Assembly: GCA_002309715.1 (NCBI GenBank)
Contig: DBXW01000011.1
Coordinates: forward strand, 1 to 32,697
Direction: 5' to 3'
DNA from: Candidatus Avelusimicrobium cornigerorum
GTDB taxonomy: Bacteria; Elusimicrobiota; Elusimicrobia; Elusimicrobiales; Elusimicrobiaceae
DNA length: 32,697 bases
The notes under the pieces: model-generated
What the model saw: the letters and a program-made list of their open reading frames with translations, nothing else
Told to the model about the DNA's origin: nothing
Database searches by the model: none
Translations under genes and position numbers: made by a program
Shown: positions 7,832 through 15,083 of the stretch, piece after piece
Layout of the letters: each line of letters opens with the position of its first letter
How positions within the stretch are numbered: the stretch's first letter is position 1

Positions 7832-9097
7832 CTACACCTCCGGCACTTGTTTTTTGCCCGTAACGTATTCAAAAATGATGGCCTTCTTATACTGCTCCAA
7901 TTCCTCTAATTGTTGCTGTTTGGCCTGGATAATCCCATCAATCCTAGCACACTTCTTGTCCAAATACTCCGCAATGGCTTGTTGCTCTTGTTTAGGTGGA
8001 ATGAGCAATAAAGTATTTTCCAATGCTTCTGCTGGTAAGTCCCACTGTCCGACTCTAATACCGCCGGACAAACGCATAAATTCATTTTTGTAACAACTGC
8101 GAATTAAATAATGAAAATAAGATTTATTTAGAGCAGAATCCTTAAATCTGTACACATAATAAGCAGGACTTACGATACCATCGTAATTAGACACAGCGAC
8201 CGACCCTTGCCACGCTTTCATTTTATTCACCACGAAGTTCCCTTTTTGGACATACTTGTATTTTGAAGTATCTTCCGAAGTAACGTTGTGGTTATCATCT
8301 CGGCTTGCCTTGGGAATTACACCTAATTCTCGGTACAACGATAAAACAGTAGCATCTCCTCTATTTCGCAATTCTCGTCTAATAAAGTGGTACTTGAATT
8401 TGTCTACAATCCAATGTTGAGGAATTGAACTTATCCATGGGATGCCGGAATCTTTCATCGGGGCGGACGGGTTTAAGCCCTTAGTAACAGTTTCGGTAAT
8501 AACCGCCCGTTTGTACTGCTCCAATGCCTCTATTTGCTTTTGTATATTTTGGCTCAGTCTCTCCACTTCCGCACACTTTTTATCTAAATACCCCGCAATC
8601 CGCTGTTGCTCCTGCAAAGACGGTTCTAGGAGCGGCAATTTGGATAATTCTGCATAATTAAGTGATTGCCTTACGCCGTTGCCCATGTTATACAATACTT
8701 TTTCTACGTCGTAAGCGTGTAACAAATAATGGAAGAACGCCGGACATACCCGTTTTGACGGTTTAAGAGTAACATATGCGGAAGTGATAATGCCTCTCTC
8801 GTGGGACAACCCTGTACGTAAACTCCGCTTGTCATTTTGTAAATCCGTCAGGCGTAGTACAATGTCTAGCGGGTCAATGATGTTGTAGGAATTATAACTA
8901 GCTGGCAGTAGTCCTTCACAGGTGTTAATATCCTTCTTAATAATCTTACCGTAACTGAGGGATAATAAATTGTTTTCTTTGCCTCGTCTGTTAGGGCGAT
9001 TGCGTTCCGCAAAATAATAATACAGTGGGTGTATGTCCCAATCCGAAGGGATTTTGTTTACCCACGCAATGCCGCTGTCTTTCATGGGTCTGCTCAT
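7832..9097 (-). CDS. hsdS: Type I restriction-modification specificity subunit S
   Basis: 421 aa with the two-half design of HsdS. Each half opens with a MKDSGIxW...IPxxW motif (about residues 5 and 215), continues with a divergent target-recognition domain, and closes with a coiled-coil repeat containing QEQQxIAxYLDKKCA and LEQYKxAxI (about 165-205 and 370-415). The two target-recognition domains read the two halves of a split DNA site; the helices set the spacing and hold the HsdM subunits. The start overlaps the SIR2 stop by ATGA. No spare target-recognition domains or inverted hsdS copies lie nearby, so despite two recombinases in the region there is no sign of shuffling here. Confidence 0.96.
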   Translation of the reverse strand: MSRPMKDSGIAWVNKIPSDWDIHPLYYYFAERNRPNRRGKENNLLSLSYGKIIKKDINTCEGLLPASYNSYNIIDPLDIVLRLTDLQNDKRSLRTGLSHERGIITSAYVTLKPSKRVCPAFFHYLLHAYDVEKVLYNMGNGVRQSLNYAELSKLPLLEPSLQEQQRIAGYLDKKCAEVERLSQNIQKQIEALEQYKRAVITETVTKGLNPSAPMKDSGIPWISSIPQHWIVDKFKYHFIRRELRNRGDATVLSLYRELGVIPKASRDDNHNVTSEDTSKYKYVQKGNFVVNKMKAWQGSVAVSNYDGIVSPAYYVYRFKDSALNKSYFHYLIRSCYKNEFMRLSGGIRVGQWDLPAEALENTLLLIPPKQEQQAIAEYLDKKCARIDGIIQAKQQQLEELEQYKKAIIFEYVTGKKQVPEV

Positions 9098-10107
9098 TGG
9101 TGGCCCTCCGTAAGGATGATTTCTTTGATAAAGCGTTCCACCGCATCGGGTTTTTCCGTATAATCATAGTTCAGGTTGGATAACTTGAACACCTGTTCAT
9201 AGAGAGGTTCCAAGTCAAGCAGCGAAGCTGTATTTACGACATAAACCTTTGGGTTTCGGTTGCGTAAGGCAGACTGGAACAGATATTTGACTGCTAAGTC
9301 CGTTTGTGGAAAAGAAAAACCAATAATGTATATTTCATCTGCTTCTCTTAACAATTGCTCTGCTTGTTTCCACAAGGAATGGATCGCAATGTGATTGTAA
9401 AAGGAACTTTTGTCCAATACAGGTGGGATAATGTAGGGTTTTAACCCTTCAGTAATGTTTGGAGACTCCGTATGGAGCCAGTTACGATAATACAATATGT
9501 CAGATGGACTCACTCCCGCCCAAAACCAGTTAGCAGAACCGTGAAGTTTCAGAATTTTGGGCACGGTTGGTTTTTTAGCTGTTGTAGCGAAACCGAAAGA
9601 ATGAGTTTCTCTATCTCCAATCCATGCTATTGGATAAGAATAAAAATCGTAATGTGAAATTGTCATCCGGTTTGGCTGTCTGTGGCACATTTCCAACAAT
9701 ATCTGTTCTAAAAGCACATCGTAATTGAGTGTAATAAAATTACAGTTATTATTAGGTGTCAATACGTTGGCTGCAAATTGCCAAAAAATTGTATGATCAT
9801 AATGTCTTTTTTGTTCCTGAAACGCATGAGCGGCAAAGATGTCTGATAATATGTGAACAGTGCTTGCGTATAGAGCCAAATTGGCGTACTTGGTAGTATC
9901 CGTCTTCCATGGAAAGTCTGTGCTAAGGTATGTCAGTAAACTTTCAATGTTTTGTTTAACTTGAGGCGGGATTTCGTCCAAGTGTTTACGCACGGATTCC
10001 TTTTCCAGTCGTTCAAACACTTGTTGAGTAAGTTCAGCCATCAGCGGGTAGTTGTTATTAACCGCTTTAGAGAACCCAGCTCCTAGAAAAAACACTCTCT
10101 GTGTCAT
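9094..10107 (-). CDS. SIR2-family protein (predicted NAD-degrading effector) embedded in the hsd operon
   Basis: 337 aa. The SIR2-type Rossmann features are GAGFSKAV (9-16) for NAD binding, TLNYD (126-130), KLHGSANW (187-194) with the expected catalytic His189, and IIGFSFPQTD (261-270). No zinc-binding Cys set as in classical deacetylases is seen. Stand-alone or fused bacterial SIR2 proteins of this kind deplete NAD+ during phage attack. The gene overlaps hsdM by ATGA at 10104-10107 and hsdS by ATGA at 9094-9097, so its expression is tied to both. That placement suggests it guards the restriction enzyme or works with it; the partner relationship is inferred. No membrane segment is present. 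It could also be a chance insertion, though the double overlap argues against that. Confidence 0.88.
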   Translation of the reverse strand: MTQRVFFLGAGFSKAVNNNYPLMAELTQQVFERLEKESVRKHLDEIPPQVKQNIESLLTYLSTDFPWKTDTTKYANLALYASTVHILSDIFAAHAFQEQKRHYDHTIFWQFAANVLTPNNNCNFITLNYDVLLEQILLEMCHRQPNRMTISHYDFYSYPIAWIGDRETHSFGFATTAKKPTVPKILKLHGSANWFWAGVSPSDILYYRNWLHTESPNITEGLKPYIIPPVLDKSSFYNHIAIHSLWKQAEQLLREADEIYIIGFSFPQTDLAVKYLFQSALRNRNPKVYVVNTASLLDLEPLYEQVFKLSNLNYDYTEKPDAVERFIKEIILTEGHQ

Positions 10108-12185
10108 TTCTTTAACTCCTGCAGGGACTTGTCCACCTGTGTTTGTAGAGTTAAGAACTCCTTTAAGTATTCTTCTGATGGATGAATCGTTTCGTACTTG
10201 TAGAAATAACGAGTAAAGGGGATTTCCGCTCCGGTCTTAATAACCGGTTTTTTTGCGTTAAGGTCTTCTTCCCAAAATGCCTTGGCATCCGGAATATGCG
10301 GTAACACCTCGCGGGCCATATATGTGTCTATATCCTCAGACCACTTTACAATTTCGGTGTCTTTGGTGTCTTTGTCGTAGATAATATTGCCCTTTTTGTC
10401 CTTTTGCACTTCCGCATTTTTATCCATAATGGATAATCCCTTGGCAATCTTTTCAATCAGTTTCTTGTCAGTAGTTACGGATTGCAAAAGGTCCGTTAAG
10501 TAGCGAATAAAGGGTTCCGGAGTATTGAATACTTTGTCGGATACATTGGCTTTTAAGGTGTTGATAATGCCGTCAAAAGTTGGTTTATTTTCCTTGTATT
10601 GGGCCAGTTTCTTGGCTTCTTTTGCTGACGGATTGGAAGTATTTTCCAATTCCATTACAGCTGCTTCATCGTATACGCAGTTTAACGTGCCCGTTTGGAG
10701 TAGTTCGTCTATGCGTTCCGGCGTGATAGCGTAGCTCCGTTGCAAGGGTTGCATGACGGTGTATTCTTTGTAAATAAACTCCGTATTGTCGTAAATTTTA
10801 CAATGTTCGTTTTCCTTGAAGTCCGCATACAAGCGCGTGATTTTGACGCGGTCTTCCGGTGTGATTTCGTTACGTTTATCGCCCAAAGCTTTGCGTAATT
10901 TGTGATAAATGTTGGTGGCGTCTATTAGTTGAATCTTCCCTCTACGTTCCGGACGTTTGTTTTTAGATAATATCCAAATGTACGTGGCAATGCCGGTGTT
11001 ATAAAATAAATCTGTAGGCATGGCGATGATGGCTTCTAATAAGTCGTTTTCCAACAGCCAGCGGCGGATTTGACTCTCTCCGGATGATGTGCTTCCGGCA
11101 AAGAGAGGGCTACCATTCTCAATAATAGCGGCCCGGCCTGTGTACGGATCCAATTTATCAATGGCTGATTGCACAAAAATCAGTTGGGCATCTCCTCCAC
11201 CTGGTAATCCTGCACCCCAGCGACCGTTTCTTCCTTTATCATGCTCAGTTCGAACTGCGGCCTCTTGCCCTTCTTTTGCGTCCGCTCCAGCCCAAGGTGT
11301 ACCAAAGGGCGGATTTTCTAATACAAATCGCATTTTAACGTTAGGGAAGCAATCTATCTTGAAGGTGTCTTTATTACGGAAGTTTTCGGCATTCTGCCCT
11401 TTAATCAGCATTTCGGCTAGTCCCACCGCATACGATTGTCCGATAAGTTCTTGCCCGAACAAGCGCACATCGGCAGTAGGATTGTAATGCTTGATGTAAC
11501 TATAAGCCGTAGATAACATACCGCCTGTTCCACAGGCTTGATCGCATACTGTAATTACTTTGCCATCCTCAAAGATGTCATCGCATCCTTCCGATATCAG
11601 CACCGAAACGCACAATTTAATAATATCACGACCTGTATAGTATTGCCCGGCGTCTACGTTTTGGTAGAAACGGCCAATGAGGTTTTCAAAGATGTAACCC
11701 ATTTTAATGCTATCATACGTGGCCGGAGTAAGGTCTAGTTCCGAAAATGCTTTTACAACGGAGAATAGACAACCGCCTTTGTCCATCTTACCGATGTGGG
11801 TAGGCATATCTAGTTCTTTCAAGATGTTTTGCACATTCGCTGAAAAGCCGTTAATGTAGGCATTGAAGTTAGCCGCTATATGTTCAGAGTCGTTGCAAAG
11901 TTCAGCCAAGGTAAATTCGCTGGTATTGTAGAACTGCATGCCGGAGATGGTATACATGGCTTTGGCCGGGAATGAGGGATTCTTTTTGTACTGTTTAACA
12001 ACGGAATCTTTGGTGGGAGCAAGGGCACATTCCAGGCGACGGATGATTGTCATAGGGATAATTACGTCCCCATATTTGTCCGGCATATAAGTTCCACGTA
12101 GTTTGTTGGCTATACTCCAAATAAAATTGGCTTCATCGGTAATATCTACTGGATTATCATCCCACATTGTGTCAAACGGTTTCAT
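10104..12185 (-). CDS. hsdM: Type I restriction-modification N6-adenine methyltransferase subunit M
   Basis: 693 aa. An N-terminal helical HsdM domain (about 15-150) is followed by the methyltransferase core with DQACGTGGM (215-223, S-adenosylmethionine binding) and NPPF (291-294, adenine pocket). A long C-terminal extension (about 480-693), rich in Lys and Glu, probably contacts HsdS. I chose the ATG at 12185 because AGGGAG precedes it by 3-4 nt; a TTG five codons upstream is the only longer start. First gene of the six-gene operon. A TATAAT lies at 12212-12207 on the same strand. It shares a 161-bp divergent intergenic region with recombinase 2, so the two promoters may influence each other. 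Confidence 0.96.
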   Translation of the reverse strand: MKPFDTMWDDNPVDITDEANFIWSIANKLRGTYMPDKYGDVIIPMTIIRRLECALAPTKDSVVKQYKKNPSFPAKAMYTISGMQFYNTSEFTLAELCNDSEHIAANFNAYINGFSANVQNILKELDMPTHIGKMDKGGCLFSVVKAFSELDLTPATYDSIKMGYIFENLIGRFYQNVDAGQYYTGRDIIKLCVSVLISEGCDDIFEDGKVITVCDQACGTGGMLSTAYSYIKHYNPTADVRLFGQELIGQSYAVGLAEMLIKGQNAENFRNKDTFKIDCFPNVKMRFVLENPPFGTPWAGADAKEGQEAAVRTEHDKGRNGRWGAGLPGGGDAQLIFVQSAIDKLDPYTGRAAIIENGSPLFAGSTSSGESQIRRWLLENDLLEAIIAMPTDLFYNTGIATYIWILSKNKRPERRGKIQLIDATNIYHKLRKALGDKRNEITPEDRVKITRLYADFKENEHCKIYDNTEFIYKEYTVMQPLQRSYAITPERIDELLQTGTLNCVYDEAAVMELENTSNPSAKEAKKLAQYKENKPTFDGIINTLKANVSDKVFNTPEPFIRYLTDLLQSVTTDKKLIEKIAKGLSIMDKNAEVQKDKKGNIIYDKDTKDTEIVKWSEDIDTYMAREVLPHIPDAKAFWEEDLNAKKPVIKTGAEIPFTRYFYKYETIHPSEEYLKEFLTLQTQVDKSLQELKK

Positions 12186-12206
12186 AGACTCCCTCGGCAA
12201 TCAAGT

Positions 12207-12212
12207 ATTATA
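12207..12212 (-). promoter_or_regulatory. Putative -10 hexamer of the hsd operon
   Basis: TATAAT on the reverse strand, 21 nt before the hsdM ATG, which leaves room for a short leader with the AGGGAG ribosome binding site. No good -35 is found at 16-18 bp, so activation by a protein is possible. Confidence 0.45.
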
Positions 12213-12346
12213 CTGTTATTGTATCAAACCTAGTGTAATGTGTGTAGGATTTTCCTCTAGAATTTCATTTCCTTACATATCACTTGACTTCTCTCCCTAT
12301 AAGAAGCGTGAATGTGTGTACAAGACATTTCTGATAGGAGAGGACT

Positions 12347-13441
12347 ATGAGTGTACATAAAATTAAAAAAGGGCCGTACTATTACGCAGATTTTTACGAT
12401 TTCAATGGGGTCAGAAGGCGCATTTCACTTCAAACCGAAAACAAACAGGTAGCCCTGCTAAAATATCAGGAGTTTATCCGCCGCAGAAATGCCGTCAAAG
12501 AACGTTTCCCCGTCAATATCACGTGGCAAGCGTTCAAGGATAAACTGCTCTACCATATGTCCGTGGAAAGATCGCGCAATACCGTTACTCATACCAAATT
12601 GGCTATCCGGTACTTGGAAGAAATCAAAAAACCACGTTATTTGCAGGATATTACTCCCGAATTAGTCCAAAAGTTCAAAGAGCACCTACTCACAAAAGAG
12701 ATTGGCAAAAATCACATCAACCGTCTAGTACAATGCATAAAAACCGCCATGCGTATAGGAGAAAAGTGGAAATATGTGCCGAAACAGGACTGGTCGCTCG
12801 TATCCGAATTAAAAGTGCCACGCGGACGGGTTGTTTTCCATACGCCCGAAGAGATAGATAAACTCTTAAAGGCCTGCCCGAGCGATACTTGGCGGCTAGT
12901 CGTGTTATTGGGAGCCGATGCCGGACTGCGCAGGGGCGAAATTATGAATCTGCGTTGGCAAGATGTGGATTTTGCTAACAACCAACTGTATATTGCCCCC
13001 AATAAGACGGAATATTATCGTTTTGTGCCAATGACCGAGAGTTTAAGGAGTGCCATAGAACGGGCCAAAATCGGGGCAGAAAGCGAGTTTGTGGTGGATT
13101 TCGGGCGTACGCGCAACATAGACTCTCTGACGGCTTGTTACCACAAAATAGCCAAGGCCGCAGGGGTAGACAGTTTCCTACACAAGTTACGTCATACATT
13201 CGCCAGCCAACTCGTCCAAAATGGGGTAGAACTCTATACAGTATGCAAGTTACTGGGTCACAGGACCATCCAAATGACCGAGATTTACGCACATTTGGCT
13301 CCTGCTCATTTACACAAAGCGGTCATGAATCTGCCCAAGCGTGGAATGACGTTAGCGAGAGTAGAAGAAAAAATGGTCTGCGAGCCAAACAAAGCGTGTA
13401 AGCAAGTCGGCCTGGATTTTGGGGATTTGATAGGGAAATAA
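12347..13441 (+). CDS. Tyrosine recombinase / phage-type integrase 2
   Basis: 364 aa, paralogous to recombinase 1 along its whole length. The catalytic residues are all present: R195 in AGLRRGE, K220, H279 and R282 in HKLRH, H305 in LLGHRT, Y314 in EIYAHL. The C-terminal tail after residue 325 differs from the paralogue and is about 15 aa longer. A good Shine-Dalgarno (AGGAGAGG) precedes the ATG. It is divergent from hsdM and followed by a strong terminator. It lies inside the stretch bounded by the two long repeat blocks, so it is the better candidate for moving the hsd module, while recombinase 1 would belong to the neighbouring unit. Both roles are inferred. Confidence 0.93.
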   Translation: MSVHKIKKGPYYYADFYDFNGVRRRISLQTENKQVALLKYQEFIRRRNAVKERFPVNITWQAFKDKLLYHMSVERSRNTVTHTKLAIRYLEEIKKPRYLQDITPELVQKFKEHLLTKEIGKNHINRLVQCIKTAMRIGEKWKYVPKQDWSLVSELKVPRGRVVFHTPEEIDKLLKACPSDTWRLVVLLGADAGLRRGEIMNLRWQDVDFANNQLYIAPNKTEYYRFVPMTESLRSAIERAKIGAESEFVVDFGRTRNIDSLTACYHKIAKAAGVDSFLHKLRHTFASQLVQNGVELYTVCKLLGHRTIQMTEIYAHLAPAHLHKAVMNLPKRGMTLARVEEKMVCEPNKACKQVGLDFGDLIGK

Positions 13442-13443
13442 AG

Positions 13444-13472
13444 AAAGCCCCGCGTTTTGCGGGGCCTTTTTC
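13444..13472. terminator. Bidirectional rho-independent terminator
   Basis: GCCCCGC (13447-13453) and GCGGGGC (13459-13465) around GTTTT, with T-rich sequence on both sides. It ends recombinase 2 on the plus strand and the zeta/53-aa pair on the minus strand. The same 19-bp hairpin recurs at 21184-21202. Confidence 0.85.
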
Positions 13473-13487
13473 TGCGTAAAAAACGGT

Positions 13488-13649
13488 TTAGAAGGGGTTC
13501 TTATCCGTAAACGACCCATCCGGCATTTGCCATACATGCTTGCCGTTAATCACATATACATTGGGTATCCCGTTCTTGCGGTTTTCTTCTTGCGCCTTAC
13601 GTACAGCTCTGCTAGCAATACGGGTTAATTTAGCTGTTAAATCAGTCAT
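13488..13649 (-). CDS. 53-aa protein, probable partner of the zeta-like kinase
   Basis: A short basic protein ending in a VYVINGKHVWQMPDGSF strand-rich segment. Small proteins of this look commonly sit next to zeta-toxin-like kinases and are annotated as hypothetical. Its ATG overlaps the kinase stop by ATGA, so the two are translationally coupled, with the kinase gene first. If it is an antitoxin the order is the reverse of the usual antitoxin-first operon. It lacks a recognisable DNA-binding motif. Function inferred from position only. Confidence 0.75.
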   Translation of the reverse strand: MTDLTAKLTRIASRAVRKAQEENRKNGIPNVYVINGKHVWQMPDGSFTDKNPF

Positions 13650-14209
13650 AGATCCCTCTCAAATACAGTATAAAGGTTTTCAGCTAAGATTTCAACTTGT
13701 TTTCCTTTATCTTGTTGCGCAACTAATACAATATCATCTCCACCGTTATAATACAATACCCAGTGGTCCGCGAGATCCTTGTAGGTGTTCCAAAAGTTTT
13801 GTTTACTGCGACCAAAACGCCGTATAACATCTTCTTCCGGTACAGGATGGCCTCCATTCTTAACGCGGGTTTGGATGCGCACAATACACGAATCTGGGCC
13901 ATCTACAAACGTGTAAAGAACTATTACTTTGTAACCTAGTTTATGGGCGGTTTCAATGGTCTTGATATGCCCAACACCAGACAACGTGCTTTCCAAAGCG
14001 AACGATTTACCTTTCCCAAACAATTTATCAATTCGGGCATGGAGTTCCTTACCCGCTTGAATGCGTACTGATTGCATGTTTTCGGGGCAAAGTTCCTTGG
14101 CAATATCGTCTGCATTTACATAAACGATATTTTCTTCCGGCAATAGTTCCTTAGCAATCGTGCTTTTGCCGCTACCATTGGCTCCGGCTAAAATAAACAA
14201 GGTCTTCAT
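13646..14209 (-). CDS. Zeta-toxin-like P-loop kinase
   Basis: 187 aa. It has a P-loop GANGSGKST (9-17), NADD (32-35), ESTLSG (73-78) and RVKNGGHPVPEEDVIRRF (115-132), the pattern of the zeta toxin / AAA_33 kinase group. Zeta toxins phosphorylate UDP-N-acetylglucosamine and so block cell-wall synthesis; other members have different substrates, so the substrate here is not certain. An extended -10 (TGCTATAAT, hexamer 14217-14222) lies 7 nt before the ATG with no Shine-Dalgarno, so the message looks leaderless. It is divergent from the DUF7695-like gene across 68 bp holding a palindrome. Followed in the same operon by a 53-aa gene. Confidence 0.88.
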   Translation of the reverse strand: MKTLFILAGANGSGKSTIAKELLPEENIVYVNADDIAKELCPENMQSVRIQAGKELHARIDKLFGKGKSFALESTLSGVGHIKTIETAHKLGYKVIVLYTFVDGPDSCIVRIQTRVKNGGHPVPEEDVIRRFGRSKQNFWNTYKDLADHWVLYYNGGDDIVLVAQQDKGKQVEILAENLYTVFERDL

Positions 14210-14216
14210 ATATTTA

Positions 14217-14222
14217 ATTATA
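14217..14222 (-). promoter_or_regulatory. Extended -10 of the zeta-like kinase gene
   Basis: TGC-TATAAT on the reverse strand, 7 nt from the ATG at 14209. The TG dinucleotide makes it an extended -10 type, consistent with no visible -35. No ribosome binding site fits between. Confidence 0.55.
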
Positions 14223-14255
14223 GCAATTTACGAAATAAGACTACACTTCTAGACC

Positions 14256-14274
14256 AACAGTATGGCATACTGTT
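14256..14274. promoter_or_regulatory. 19-bp palindrome, probable operator
   Basis: AACAGTATG-G-CATACTGTT is a perfect inverted repeat with 9-bp arms, ending 3 nt before the DUF7695-like start and overlapping its likely -10 (CATACT, 14266-14271, 6 nt from the ATG). A dimeric regulator bound here would block that gene and could also affect the divergent kinase promoter. The binding protein is unknown. Confidence 0.65.
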
Positions 14275-14277
14275 CAC

Positions 14278-14508
14278 ATGAAAGGAATAAAATTAAATCG
14301 AATCAGATGTAAATTCTGTGGAGATGTCATTACATCCCACTTTCGGCATGACTTCAAACAGTGCAAATGTGAACGTGTCGCTATTGATGGAGGGCATGCT
14401 TATCTTGGGCGGTGCTTCGTAGAAGAGGACGATTATGAAGAACTGTCAATCGTAGAAGATGTCGGTAAAGAATTACCACCTTTGCCACCCCAACGATCCA
14501 CCAAATAA
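14278..14508 (+). CDS. Small zinc-ribbon-like protein (DUF7695-like)
   Basis: 76 aa. The N-terminal half has C-x-x-C (CKFCGD, about residues 11-16) and a second pair CKC (about 29-31), then a conserved-looking VAIDGGHAYLGR segment (about 34-45) and an acidic tail. This matches the pattern I associate with DUF7695 proteins, of unknown function, often found in mobile DNA. The four cysteines could bind zinc. The start codon follows CATACT by 6 nt with no Shine-Dalgarno, so it may be leaderless. Divergent from the zeta-like kinase, sharing the palindromic control region. Confidence 0.7.
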   Translation: MKGIKLNRIRCKFCGDVITSHFRHDFKQCKCERVAIDGGHAYLGRCFVEEDDYEELSIVEDVGKELPPLPPQRSTK

Positions 14509-14537
14509 CTGAAAATAGTATATAAATTACGACGAAA

Positions 14538-14557
14538 AGTGTCCACGTTTGGACACT
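14538..14557. repeat. Palindrome built from two opposed repeat cores
   Basis: AGTGTCCA (14538-14545) and TGGACACT (14550-14557) form perfect 8-bp inverted arms around CGTT. It is the dispersed core TGGACACT facing an inverted copy of itself. Such a site has the geometry of a tyrosine-recombinase core, two inverted arms with a short centre, although the 4-bp centre is shorter than the usual 6-8 bp. Confidence 0.6.
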
Positions 14558-14729
14558 AATTTTCTGCCTACAATTCCCCGTTTGCGCATCGAACTTCCGT
14601 CGAGGCTTGTCCAAATCATATAAAAAATGCTTAAATTTTCAGTACTTTTTGTATAATTTTTGTGGACAGTGTTTTGGACACCTCTCCGTCGAGAGTTCGA
14701 TTCCTGTTGGGCGCATACTAACTTAAATA

Positions 14730-14758
14730 CCCGTTCTCCGTCGAGAGCGGGTTTTTTT
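14730..14758 (+). terminator. Rho-independent terminator in the right repeat block
   Basis: CCCGTTCTC (14730-14738) pairs with GAGAGCGGG (14743-14751), one G.U, followed by seven T. It occupies the same place relative to the tRNA-like fragment as the terminator at 1782-1817. Confidence 0.75.
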
Positions 14759-14759
14759 C

Positions 14760-14986
14760 TTATACTTCCTCGACGGTGTTTTTTGAGCAAAATTAGCAAA
14801 ATTAGCAAAATCTTGTATATTGTTAGTGGACCCTGTATGGTGTACAGTAAGTTGCCAAAAAATATGATTTTCTCGTCGACAAAATCTAAATTATACGCTC
14901 TTTTTCTGCAAACTATATCCGCACAACCTAAATTCCCGAAAATTTTTGTCATACTATAATTATTAGTTCTCGTCGAAGAAGTATAA
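14760..14986. repeat. 227-bp element with 16-bp terminal inverted repeats, copy B
   Basis: It has the same ends as the element at 1818-2032 but a largely different interior: AGCAAAATT triplet repeats and a GTGGACCCTGTATGG piece that in the left region is found outside the element, at about 2310-2325. The ends are conserved while the interior is not. Confidence 0.6.
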
Positions 14987-15083
14987 AAACTACTAAAAAA
15001 ATTCTCGAAAACTATGAATATACTGGGCACAGTTTGGACACTATAACGCTACGCTTTTCTTTGTTGTCCTGCAAAATCCTTGC

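Larger units (their letters stand above)
14675..15050. repeat. Right long repeat block (putative attachment-site copy)
   Basis: Direct-repeat partner of 1740-2097. In order: AGTTCGATTCCTGTTGGGCGCA-like tRNA 3' piece (14694-14715, described in parts), terminator, TTATACTTCCTCGACG (14760-14775), three AGCAAAATT direct repeats (about 14786-14815), inverted CGTCGAAGAAGTATAA (14971-14986), then the stretch of about 100 bp (14950-15050) shared with the left block and ending in TTTGGACACTATAAC. No credible ORF lies between 14509 and 15187. Confidence 0.75.

Noticed and set aside
7832..9097. Phase-variable hsdS with recombinase-driven shuffling
   Set aside because: Only one hsdS is present, without silent target-recognition cassettes or inverted repeats around it; the recombinases lie 6.4 kb and 3.2 kb away.
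14690..14716. A complete tRNA gene
   Set aside because: The T-loop and 3' strand are tRNA-like, but no 5' acceptor strand, D-arm or anticodon arm lies upstream, and the T-stem does not pair.
14780..14820. CRISPR array or iterons
   Set aside because: The AGCAAAATT units are 9 bp, contiguous and only three; there are no spacers and no cas or replication genes.
14527..15030. 167-aa minus-strand frame
   Set aside because: It spans the whole right repeat block including terminator and inverted repeats and has no recognisable protein features.
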